A stretch of DNA of 6,328 nt, from NCBI GenBank assembly GCA_948902155.1, contig CAQVQZ010000118.1:448-6775 (forward strand), read 5' to 3'. Made by a program: the position numbers and the translations under genes. Positions 1-5,163 of this stretch are shown here, in pieces. The first letter of the stretch is position 1. Each line of letters starts with the position of its first letter. The stretch is from an uncultured Oscillibacter sp. (lineage in GTDB: Bacteria > Bacillota_A > Clostridia > Oscillospirales > Oscillospiraceae). Below the pieces are notes generated by a model, which was given only the letters and a program-made list of their open reading frames with translations, did not search any database and had not been told where the DNA came from.

Positions 1-1806
1 TTTGAGAGGGGGGACCTGCTGGTGTGCGTCAACGGCGGCGGGGACCTGGAGCTCTACTGGCCCGGGACCACTTCCCCCGGGGCGCTCTATCATCTGGAAG
101 TTACCTGCGGCGGGCTCCATGAGGAGCGGTACTGCAGCCGCCCCGCCGCCCGGCTCTCCGGCCTCCCGGAGGGGGAGGAGCTGCAAGTCCGGGTTTGGGC
201 CGCCGCCGACGGGAAGGACCTGTTCGGACGGCCCAGGGAGGTCCGGAGCTGGAAGACCTTCCGGGCTGGCGTCGTCCTGCCCGGGGACCTGGAGGCTCCG
301 GAGGCCGCGGCTTCCCCGGAGGGAGGGGCCCTCCGCTGGACCGGAGAGGGGGAGCTGTACCAGGTCTTCCGGACCGACGGCGCCGCTTCCCCCGGAGGTG
401 TCTCCGGCGTCCCGGTGGCGTCCACCGCCGAAAGCGGGCTGCCCCTCCCCCCGGAGGGGGAGGGGCTCGGGCAGTTCATCGTCCGGGCGGGCTGGAAGAA
501 GCGGGGCTTCATCCTCTGCGGCCCGGCCTCCCTTCCGGTGGAGCCCGGCGGGCCGGATCTGCCCGGCGGCGGCAGGCTGTCCCTCACCTGCCGGGAGACC
601 GCCCCCTGTCTGTGCGTTCTGGAGTGGGAGGGAACCCGGTGCCACCACTTCGAGGTTCAGCGCTGGACGGGGGAGGCCTGGCGGACCGCCGCCCGCCTCA
701 CGCCGGAGGCGCACATGCGCTATGACCCCGGGCGGCTGGGCTCCGGGTCCTATAACCGCTTCCGCGTGGCCGCCGTGGGCGCGGACGGAGGCGAGGAACA
801 GGCGGAGGAAACGGAGCTCTACGCCTCCGTCTCCCCCCTTTACAGCACCGTCTGGCCCATCCAGGACCTGACGCTCTATGAGGACCCCGGGAAGGGGGAG
901 CGGCTGGCCTCCGTCCCCGGCGGGGCCGCCCTCTGCGTGCTGGCGGAGGAGGGGGACTGGTTCCGGGTCTGCTGGAGGTCGGACTACGGCTGGGTGGACA
1001 GCCGCTTCTGCATGATCAACCTGCCGGAGTACACCGGGGACCACTGCGCCTATGAAATTGCCAACGGTGAGCGCTCCCTGTTTGCCGCCCACAACGCCCC
1101 CATTCCCCAAATTACCGGCCAGGTGATCAAGGGCTTTGAACACGTTCGGACGGCGGAGGGGGAATTCCTGGCGCCCTATCTCTATCCCTGCGCCCAAAAG
1201 CTGCTCTCCGCCGCCCTGGCGGCCCAGGCCGACGGCTACCGCCTGAAGATTTATGAGGCCTTCCGCCCCCAGGAGGCGACCCGCTTCCTCTACGACACGG
1301 CGGAGGCGCGGAAAAATGACCCGGCGGCGACGGAGGACGGCAGGCAGACCACGCTCCTCAAGCTCATGACGGACAACGGCCGCTTCAGCCTGGGGAGCTT
1401 CCTGGCCAGGAGCATCTCGGCCCACAACCGGGGCATAGCCCTGGACCTGACGCTGGAGCGGGCCGACGGCGGCGGGGAGCTGGAGATGCAGAGCGCAATG
1501 CACGACCTGAGCTGGTACGCCGCCACGGACCGCAGCAACCTCAATGCCAAGCTGCTGGCGGGCTATATGACCGGCGTGGGAATGAAGGGCCTGTCCTCGG
1601 AGTGGTGGCACTTTCAGGATGACGAAACCCGGGCGGCCATCGGCCTGAACGCCAGCTTGTACGGCGGCGTCAGCGCCGAGGGCTGGACCCAGGACGACGC
1701 CGGCTGGCGCTATCGCGGCGCCGACGGCAGCTATGTCCGGGACGCCGTCAGGACCGTGGATGGCCGGACGTACATCTTCGACAAGGACGGCTATGCGGCG
1801 GCGTGA
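1..1806 (+). CDS. Secreted/wall-associated M15D (VanX-type) metallopeptidase with Fn3-like, SH3 and wall-binding segments; 5' end outside window
   Basis: The frame is open from the first base, so the start and any signal peptide lie upstream; the GTG at position 22 is not a convincing start. Residues below are counted from the first visible codon (601 in all). Residues 1-275 hold about three Fn3-like beta modules (for example the stretch around LELYW, and one ending in YNRFRVAAVGADG). Residues 287-340 look like a bacterial SH3 module (LTLYEDP, GDWFRV, YGWVDSRF). Residues 360-555 are the M15D peptidase: the EAFRP motif carries the catalytic Arg422, SAHNRGIALD gives zinc ligands His475 and Asp482, and EWWHF gives the base Glu534 and zinc ligand His537. 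All catalytic residues are present. Residues 561-601 (GWTQDDAGWRY, YIFDKDGY) resemble a choline/glucan-type wall-binding repeat. Family knowledge: VanX cleaves D-Ala-D-Ala, but VanX itself is a small cytoplasmic enzyme. With these extra modules, a peptidoglycan peptide or dipeptide outside the membrane is the likelier substrate (inference). Peptidase family is secure; substrate is not. Confidence 0.88.
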   Translation, partial: FERGDLLVCVNGGGDLELYWPGTTSPGALYHLEVTCGGLHEERYCSRPAARLSGLPEGEELQVRVWAAADGKDLFGRPREVRSWKTFRAGVVLPGDLEAPEAAASPEGGALRWTGEGELYQVFRTDGAASPGGVSGVPVASTAESGLPLPPEGEGLGQFIVRAGWKKRGFILCGPASLPVEPGGPDLPGGGRLSLTCRETAPCLCVLEWEGTRCHHFEVQRWTGEAWRTAARLTPEAHMRYDPGRLGSGSYNRFRVAAVGADGGEEQAEETELYASVSPLYSTVWPIQDLTLYEDPGKGERLASVPGGAALCVLAEEGDWFRVCWRSDYGWVDSRFCMINLPEYTGDHCAYEIANGERSLFAAHNAPIPQITGQVIKGFEHVRTAEGEFLAPYLYPCAQKLLSAALAAQADGYRLKIYEAFRPQEATRFLYDTAEARKNDPAATEDGRQTTLLKLMTDNGRFSLGSFLARSISAHNRGIALDLTLERADGGGELEMQSAMHDLSWYAATDRSNLNAKLLAGYMTGVGMKGLSSEWWHFQDDETRAAIGLNASLYGGVSAEGWTQDDAGWRYRGADGSYVRDAVRTVDGRTYIFDKDGYAAA

Positions 1807-1849
1807 CCGCCGGAGGGACCGCCCCGCGGGTTTTCCCGGGGACGCAGAA

Positions 1850-1878
1850 CGAGAGGAACCCGTTTCGGGTTCCTCTCG
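1850..1878. terminator. Shared hairpin terminator between convergent genes
   Basis: A perfect 12-bp stem (CGAGAGGAACCC at 1850-1861 with its complement at 1867-1878) encloses a 5-base loop. It sits 43 bases after the peptidase stop and 27 bases beyond the stop of the opposing DUF6514-like gene. The T-tract is short on both sides (CTTT on the plus strand, GTTCT on the minus strand), so efficiency is uncertain. Its position between two converging stops supports a bidirectional terminator. Confidence 0.7.
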
Positions 1879-1905
1879 CTTTGCATCGGACGCGCCGCGG
1901 GGAAT

Positions 1906-2181
1906 TCAGAGCCCCAGGGCATCCGCTATGAAATCCGGAAGGTGGACCGGGGAAAGCCCTCCGCGGCGGCAGCGCTCCGCCAGGCCGGCGGCGAAGGCCC
2001 GGTCCGTGGAAACGTCGGACACATAGGCCAGCTGTTCGCTTCCCCGGGGGGAGCGGCGGAGGGCCGCGATCCCGAAGGTGCGGTATGAGCCAAGCTCCGG
2101 GGTGAAAAGCTGCTCTTCAACGAGAAGGTATTGAATGTTCTTTGTGTACAGTGTGATCACCTGGTTCCACATAAATGACAT
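1906..2181 (-). CDS. Small DUF6514-like protein
   Basis: The predicted product has 91 residues, is probably cytoplasmic, and shows no signal peptide or membrane segment. The pattern is a central YRTFGIAALR segment, then VSDVSTDRAFAAGLAERC, then LSPVHLPDFIADALG. This matches my recollection of DUF6514, a family of small Clostridia proteins of unknown function; the assignment rests on pattern recognition alone. It is the last gene of the HTH/zinc-ribbon mini-operon. The chosen ATG lies inside the 3' end of the zinc-ribbon gene in another frame, a 65-base overlap. No good Shine-Dalgarno precedes it or the alternative in-frame starts at 2172 (ATG) and 2160 (GTG). No in-frame ATG, GTG or TTG is seen after the upstream stop, so some overlap seems unavoidable. 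Expression may therefore depend on reinitiation by ribosomes finishing the upstream gene (inference). I do not assign a function. Confidence 0.7.
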   Translation of the reverse strand: MSFMWNQVITLYTKNIQYLLVEEQLFTPELGSYRTFGIAALRRSPRGSEQLAYVSDVSTDRAFAAGLAERCRRGGLSPVHLPDFIADALGL

Positions 2182-2410
2182 TGGCCTGCTGGTAGCGCCG
2201 CCAGTCCAGCCTCTGCCCGCAGCGGCTGCAGAAGGACATGTATTCCCGTTCCATGGTTTCCCTGCACCGGGGGCAGACGGGATAGGCCCCGCCCCGGCAG
2301 CGGGAGAAGGCGTGAATCTCCTCCACGGCCATGGGGAAACGGTAAAACAGCTGCTCCAGGAGAAGGAGCAGGCGGGGGCCCCGCCCCAAAGACCGCCCCG
2401 CCCGCGTCAT
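2117..2410 (-). CDS. Small four-cysteine zinc-ribbon protein
   Basis: The product has 97 residues. Cys46 and Cys49 (CPRC) and Cys61 and Cys64 (CSRC) form a CxxC-x11-CxxC zinc ribbon, followed by GQRLDWRRY. The N-terminal part has a hydrophobic/helical run (LLLLLEQLFYRF, residues 14-25), too short for a convincing membrane span. The frame stays open upstream for 62 more codons, but the ATG at 2410 is preferred: AGGAGG lies seven bases before it (2418-2423), and the ATG overlaps the TGA of the HTH gene as ATGA, the classic arrangement for translational coupling. The domain architecture recalls small zinc-ribbon proteins of Clostridia; role unknown, with nucleic-acid or protein binding possible. 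The 3' end overlaps the next gene by 65 bases. Alternative: a regulator partner of the HTH protein (inference from coupling only). Confidence 0.78.
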   Translation of the reverse strand: MTRAGRSLGRGPRLLLLLEQLFYRFPMAVEEIHAFSRCRGGAYPVCPRCRETMEREYMSFCSRCGQRLDWRRYQQANVIYVEPGDHTVHKEHSIPSR

Positions 2411-2625
2411 TCCCGGTCCTCCTGCAGGACCACCAACTCGTCCATGGGCACCCGGAGCGCCGCGCTGATGCTGTATAGCAGCGACATGGAGACGTTCGTG
2501 TCCCTGGAGCGCAGGTTCCGCAGGTGCCGGTCGCTGATGCCGGCCCGTTCCGCCAGCGTTTCCTGTGTAAGCGCCTGTTCGCTCATTTCCTTGCAAAGCT
2601 TTTTGTGATCCAATAACGCGGGCAT
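2407..2625 (-). CDS. Small XRE/Cro-type HTH transcriptional regulator
   Basis: The product has 72 residues, essentially a single HTH_3 domain. The helix-turn-helix covers residues 19-38 (LTQETLAERAGISDRHLRNL), followed by the helices SMSLLYSISAALRV and PMDELV that complete the fold. The frame is open to 2793, but the ATG at 2625 is right: AAGGAGGTAA lies just upstream (2631-2640), and the longer form would run through a strong terminator. This is the first gene of the mini-operon and overlaps the zinc-ribbon start by four bases. As a one-domain repressor-like protein it may regulate its own operon (inference); a tandem 10-bp repeat upstream of its promoter region is a candidate binding site. 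It has no antitoxin-type partner: the downstream proteins do not resemble known toxins. Confidence 0.88.
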   Translation of the reverse strand: MPALLDHKKLCKEMSEQALTQETLAERAGISDRHLRNLRSRDTNVSMSLLYSISAALRVPMDELVVLQEDRE

Positions 2626-2630
2626 ATGCT

Positions 2631-2640
2631 TTACCTCCTT
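2631..2640 (-). promoter_or_regulatory. Ribosome binding site fixing the HTH gene start
   Basis: On the minus strand the sequence is AAGGAGGTAA, followed by a short spacer and ATG at 2625. This near-perfect anti-16S match rejects the longer reading that would begin at 2793. Confidence 0.85.
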
Positions 2641-2646
2641 ATGAAT

Positions 2647-2675
2647 ATCATAGGAGGCAGGGGGCGCGATTTCCA
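2647..2675 (-). promoter_or_regulatory. Possible promoter of the HTH mini-operon
   Basis: On the minus strand, TGGAAA (2670-2675) is followed by a 17-base spacer and TATGAT (2647-2652). The -10 is good and the -35 matches consensus at only four of six bases. The transcript would start close to the ribosome binding site and leave a leader of only about 15 nt, which is tight. Some promoter is needed here because a terminator lies just upstream. Confidence 0.35.
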
Positions 2676-2691
2676 GGAAGCCGGATTCCGC

Positions 2692-2711
2692 TTTTGGCGA
2701 ATTTTGGCGAA
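2692..2711 (+). repeat. Two adjacent copies of a 10-bp direct repeat
   Basis: TTTTGGCGAA occurs at 2692-2701 and again, without a mismatch, at 2702-2711. The period is about one helical turn, so both copies face the same side of the DNA. The pair lies between the sigma-operon terminator and the putative promoter of the HTH gene, a plausible place for an operator. The link to the HTH protein is inferred. Confidence 0.6.
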
Positions 2712-2717
2712 ACCTGT

Positions 2718-2750
2718 AAAAAAGAGGCGAGCCTGCTTTCACAGGCTCGC
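2718..2750 (-). terminator. Strong intrinsic terminator of the sigma/DUF4367/secreted-protein operon
   Basis: On the minus strand a perfect 9-bp GC-rich stem (GCGAGCCTG with CAGGCTCGC, 2742-2750 and 2727-2735) and a 6-base loop are followed by CTC and six T. It lies about 127 bases after the stop of the secreted-protein gene. The interval 2751-2877 holds nothing else that I can recognise. Confidence 0.9.
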
Positions 2751-2877
2751 AGGAAGCGCGGGGGTTCGCGGGACGCAGCCGCCCCGCCGGCATCCGCCCC
2801 GGCCCACAGCCTGTTTGGGCGACGCGGATATGGCAGGGGAAGCTTCCGGGCAGCGGGAAGCGGGAAAGGCTGAAAAC

Positions 2878-3321
2878 TCAGCCGGGAGCCACGCAGGTGT
2901 TGGTGGTGATGGTTCTGGAATCGGAGCCGCCGTCCTTTTCGGCATACACGGTCACCACGGCATAATAGGAAGTCCCGGGAGTGCCGTTGTAGAGATACGT
3001 ATATGCGTGCGCTAAGGCGTTAGCCCTCAAAAGACCGTTTCTGGTTGAACCTGTAATGGCTGCAACACGAGAGCCGTTGGACTTGTAGATAATGAGCTCA
3101 GAGACCCCTACATAATCGGATCTTTGCGCTGCCACTACATCAAATTCGATGTTGAGCGTGCCAGTATAGCTTGAGCTTTCGGCTGATAAATAGGCCCCAT
3201 AACTGCTTAAGTAGAGGCTTGCTCGGGCGGGGCTTTCCGCCGCAGAAGCTATCTGACAAAAGCACATAATGGATAAAATTAGACTGGTTAAGAGAAAGGT
3301 GAGTTTCTTTGCTCGGCGCAT
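2878..3321 (-). CDS. Secreted, probably beta-rich protein of unknown function
   Basis: The product has 147 residues. A classic signal peptide is visible: basic MRRAKK, a hydrophobic core (residues 7-23) and the cleavage motif ASA before Ala28. The two cysteines in the core (20 and 22) do not fit a lipobox, so a lipoprotein is unlikely. The mature 120 residues are rich in Ser, Thr, Tyr and alternating hydrophobics (YLSSYGAYLSAE, GTLNIEFDVVA, SELIIYKSNG, TSYYAVVTVYAEKDGGSDSR), which suggests a small beta-sandwich. I recall similar exported proteins of Clostridia ending in a YYAVVTxYA...GSDSRT pattern, but know no function. The start is supported by AGGAGG 12 bases upstream (3334-3339), which abuts the stop codon of the DUF4367 gene; the two genes are 8 bases apart and surely co-transcribed. 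The 5' half is AT-rich relative to the window. It could be a target, a ligand or a sensing partner of the sigma system. Confidence 0.82.
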   Translation of the reverse strand: MRRAKKLTFLLTSLILSIMCFCQIASAAESPARASLYLSSYGAYLSAESSSYTGTLNIEFDVVAAQRSDYVGVSELIIYKSNGSRVAAITGSTRNGLLRANALAHAYTYLYNGTPGTSYYAVVTVYAEKDGGSDSRTITTNTCVAPG

Positions 3322-3329
3322 AATAGAAG

Positions 3330-4217
3330 CTAACCTCCTATAGAATCAATAATGTGCTTTAGGTTTTCCAATGAGAGACTTCCTTCAATTATCAGGGTTG
3401 TTCGACCATCATAACAAGTAGCAGTTTCTCTATTTAAATCTGACATTATGTAAAATAGTCGGCTTGCACTGCGATATTCTTCAACATTGGAAGCATCTTT
3501 CTCAAAAGAGCGGACATAGAGACGCTCATCTGTGGGATATTTTCGAGTGACAATGTTAAAAGTCTTGTCGTCGTATGTAAATTCGCAGGAAACCAAGGAA
3601 ACTCCTTTAGTCTCAATTACATCAATATCCGAAACCAGCTCCGTCCCCTCCGGATACCAGCTTGGGGCAGGTATATCTCTAATGCCGCAGCTGTCCAGAG
3701 CGTCCTGGAACGAACGCCGAAGCGCCTCCGATGCGTCGTCCTCCATGCCCATGCCGGCGGCCTCCGGCCCCGCGATGAAGCGGAAAGTCTCGTCGGTCCA
3801 CCGTGCCAGCGCGCCGAACACGTCCACGCCCAGCGCCTGCGCCGCCGCCATTCCGAAGAAGGCCACGGCCAGCACGGCCGCCAGGGGCAGAAGCCGCTTC
3901 AGCAGCCGGCCGGGCCGTCTGCCTCCGCGGAGTCCGGCAGTCTCTGCATTGGAATCTCCCGTTGGATAAAGCGGACGGTCCGTGCCGTCCGGGGTATTGA
4001 AATACGTCTGGAAATCCGCCCACGCCTGGTCGACGTCGGGCAGGAGTCCCGTGGGGTTCGCTTTTTCCCGCTCTTCGATCACCTCCAGAATCCGAAGGGT
4101 CAGATCGTCGTCCCCGGTTTCCGAGGCTTCGAAATCCGCCCGCACCAGATCGAGCAGCTGTTCCGTGCTCAGCTGATCCAGGAACCCATGTGTTTGAATG
4201 TTGCCATCCGTTGGCAT
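3330..4217 (-). CDS. Single-pass membrane protein with C-terminal DUF4367 domain; probable anti-sigma factor or sensor
   Basis: The product has 295 residues. Residues 1-100 are cytoplasmic and acidic/helical (LSTEQLLDLVRADFEAS, LRILEVIEEREKAN) and end in a basic stretch (RGGRRPGRLLKRLL). Residues 108-130 form one transmembrane helix (PLAAVLAVAFFGMAAAQALG). Residues 185-293 match the DUF4367 pattern (PSWYPEGTELVS, FNIVTRKYP, RLFYIMSDLNRETATCYDG, EGSLSLENLKHIIDSI) and would lie outside. The order sigma factor then single-pass protein is the standard anti-sigma arrangement, but the zinc-binding HxxxCxxC motif of many anti-sigmas is absent, so anti-sigma activity is inferred. The start is fixed by AAGGAGG seven bases upstream of ATG 4217 (4225-4231). 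Base composition changes sharply near 3650, at the start of the DUF4367 domain: about 73% GC before it and about 38% after it, by hand count. A 172-base gap separates it from the sigma gene, unusually long for such a pair. Confidence 0.85.
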   Translation of the reverse strand: MPTDGNIQTHGFLDQLSTEQLLDLVRADFEASETGDDDLTLRILEVIEEREKANPTGLLPDVDQAWADFQTYFNTPDGTDRPLYPTGDSNAETAGLRGGRRPGRLLKRLLPLAAVLAVAFFGMAAAQALGVDVFGALARWTDETFRFIAGPEAAGMGMEDDASEALRRSFQDALDSCGIRDIPAPSWYPEGTELVSDIDVIETKGVSLVSCEFTYDDKTFNIVTRKYPTDERLYVRSFEKDASNVEEYRSASRLFYIMSDLNRETATCYDGRTTLIIEGSLSLENLKHIIDSIGG

Positions 4218-4309
4218 CCCCGCACCTCCTTATTATCTAATGGCCGCAGACTCCGGAATCTGACATAAAATTTTCAAAAAACCCAAAATTTTTTTGGAGG
4301 GAGCGGCCC

Positions 4310-4326
4310 GCGGGCCGAAAGCCCGC
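4310..4326. other. GC-rich hairpin in the sigma-DUF4367 intergenic gap
   Basis: GCGGGC (4310-4315) and GCCCGC (4321-4326) pair around a 5-base loop. On the minus strand this is followed after 14 bases by A/T tracts that include AAAATTTT twice (4285-4292 and 4267-4274). It does not have the stem-then-T-run order of a good terminator. It could be an attenuator or an RNA-processing/stability element that sets the ratio of sigma factor to DUF4367 protein; that is inference. I find no convincing promoter in the rest of 4218-4389. Confidence 0.4.
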
Positions 4327-4389
4327 CCGGCAAGCGAAAAACCGGCGCGCCAGGGGAGACGGTCCGGTCCAAAGTCAAGCGATTCTGTT

Positions 4390-4893
4390 TTAATGATCCG
4401 GGAGGCACTCGTCCAGCTTGCTGCGGATGCGCTCCAAACGCTTTTGACTGGCCCAGACGCTGATACCAAGCTCCTTGGCAATTTCTATGTGGCTCGCCCC
4501 GCCCAGGATGGCCCGCTGGAACAGCAGCCATTCCTCCGGGGACAGCGCTTCCCGGGCGGTGGTCAGGATGCTGGACGTGCTGGTGGGAATGGGGTTGGAA
4601 GGCGCCTGGGGCTCCACCGGGACATCCTGTTCAAGGGAGAGAAAGCGGCTGAAATTCCGCTTCCGCGTCCGCAAGAATTCCCGGATTTTATTTCGCAGTA
4701 TGCCGATGAGATAGGCGTCCGGCTTCTCCTGCCGGCGGAGGATTTCGGGCTTTTTCAGGGCGGTGTAGTAGGTGTCCTGCACCACCTCTTCCACCCAAAG
4801 CGGGTCTTTGAGCTGTGCGGAGGCAAAGGCCGTCAATTTTCCGCAGCTGCTCCGGTAAAGAGTCTCAAAAAACGAATCCTGCTCCGTCGGCAT
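4390..4893 (-). CDS. ECF-type (group 4) RNA polymerase sigma factor
   Basis: The product has 167 residues, normal for the family. Region 2 spans about residues 7-78, including the core-binding and -10-reading helices (PLWVEEVVQDTYYTALKKPEIL, KPDAYLIGILRNKIREFLR). A variable Pro/Ser-rich linker follows (85-112). Region 4 spans about 113-162, starting at ALSPEEWLLFQRAIL and carrying the -35-reading HTH in ASHIEIAKELGISVWASQKRLERIRSKL. An upstream in-frame TTG at 4899 adds two codons, but the ATG at 4893 is preferred because AGGAGG (4902-4907) stands 8 bases before it and only 2 bases before the TTG. It would direct polymerase to envelope-response promoters and is probably held by the membrane protein encoded next. 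Its own promoter looks like a housekeeping one, so autoregulation is not evident. Exact ECF subgroup not assigned. Confidence 0.92.
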   Translation of the reverse strand: MPTEQDSFFETLYRSSCGKLTAFASAQLKDPLWVEEVVQDTYYTALKKPEILRRQEKPDAYLIGILRNKIREFLRTRKRNFSRFLSLEQDVPVEPQAPSNPIPTSTSSILTTAREALSPEEWLLFQRAILGGASHIEIAKELGISVWASQKRLERIRSKLDECLPDH

Positions 4894-4901
4894 GGCCAAT
4901 C

Positions 4902-4907
4902 CCTCCT
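4902..4907 (-). promoter_or_regulatory. Ribosome binding site deciding the sigma factor start
   Basis: AGGAGG on the minus strand is 8 bases from the ATG at 4893 and only 2 bases from the TTG at 4899. The spacing supports the ATG and a 167-residue product. Confidence 0.8.
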
Positions 4908-5012
4908 CTGCTCTGCTGGCGTAAATCGGGGGGTGCGCCCGGGGCCCGGCGCCGCGCAGACCCCGCCCGGCGTCCCAACCGGGCCCGGATGGAGGGTCCT
5001 GCCCCCAAAAAT
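4908..5012 (-). other. Long GC-rich 5' leader of the sigma operon
   Basis: Between the expected transcription start near 5012 and the ribosome binding site lie about 105 bases of very GC-rich DNA with several self-complementary stretches, for example CCGGGCCCGG, and GCGCC pairing with GGCGC around a GGGCCCCG core. The transcript should fold strongly. I recognise no known riboswitch or T-box, and see no clear leader peptide. A role in translational control is only a possibility. Confidence 0.4.
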
Positions 5013-5018
5013 AACGTC

Positions 5019-5047
5019 ATTATATCAGAGAAGGGAGGGCGTCTCAA
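5019..5047 (-). promoter_or_regulatory. Housekeeping-type promoter of the sigma operon
   Basis: On the minus strand, TTGAGA (5042-5047, five of six bases to consensus) is followed by exactly 17 bases and a perfect TATAAT (5019-5024). An A/T-rich stretch (AAACTAAAAATC) just upstream could act as an UP element. The contrast with the GC-rich surroundings strengthens the call. It would start transcription about 119 nt before the sigma ATG. A 10-bp palindrome, TATGGCCATA (5064-5073), lies upstream of the -35 and could be a regulator site. Confidence 0.85.
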
Positions 5048-5093
5048 GATTTTTAGTTTGTAATATGGCCATAACTGTAACAAAGTGGAAAGC

Positions 5094-5119
5094 AACCGGA
5101 AGGGCTCCGCCTTCCGGTT
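5094..5119 (-). terminator. Hairpin terminator downstream of the GH112 gene
   Basis: AACCGGAAGG (5094-5103) and CCTTCCGGTT (5110-5119) form a perfect 10-bp stem with a 6-base loop. On the minus strand it is followed by GCTTTCCACTTTG, a weak T-tract. It lies 45 bases after the GH112 stop and just upstream of the sigma-operon promoter, where termination would be expected. The 12-bp palindrome CCCGGCGCCGGG at 5131-5142 may add structure. Confidence 0.65.
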
Positions 5120-5163
5120 CCGGACGGAGGCCCGGCGCCGGGAGGGGAAGCCCTTCCGTTTTC

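Noticed and set aside
2..871. Long open frames overlapping the peptidase gene (2-871 +, 195-725 +, 90-587 -)
   Set aside because: Products are Pro/Arg/Gly/Ser-rich without domains, as expected from off-frame reading of GC-rich coding DNA; the peptidase frame has clear modules.
2117..2596. Longer 159-residue form of the zinc-ribbon protein
   Set aside because: The added 62 residues are an off-frame reading of the HTH gene; AGGAGG and the ATGA overlap support the ATG at 2410.
2135..2608. Plus-strand open frame opposite the HTH and zinc-ribbon genes
   Set aside because: It is antisense to two convincing genes, has no recognisable domain, and no good ribosome binding site was seen.
2407..2625. 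Toxin-antitoxin reading of the HTH and zinc-ribbon pair
   Set aside because: The HTH protein could be an antitoxin by size, but neither downstream protein resembles a known toxin.
2407..2793. Longer 128-residue form of the HTH protein
   Set aside because: It would need translation through the strong terminator at 2718-2750, its extra N-terminus has no fold, and an ideal ribosome binding site precedes the ATG at 2625.
3253..3270. Lipobox in the secreted protein signal peptide (Cys20/Cys22)
   Set aside because: The residues before both cysteines (SIM and MCF) do not match the lipobox pattern, and an ASA signal peptidase I site follows.
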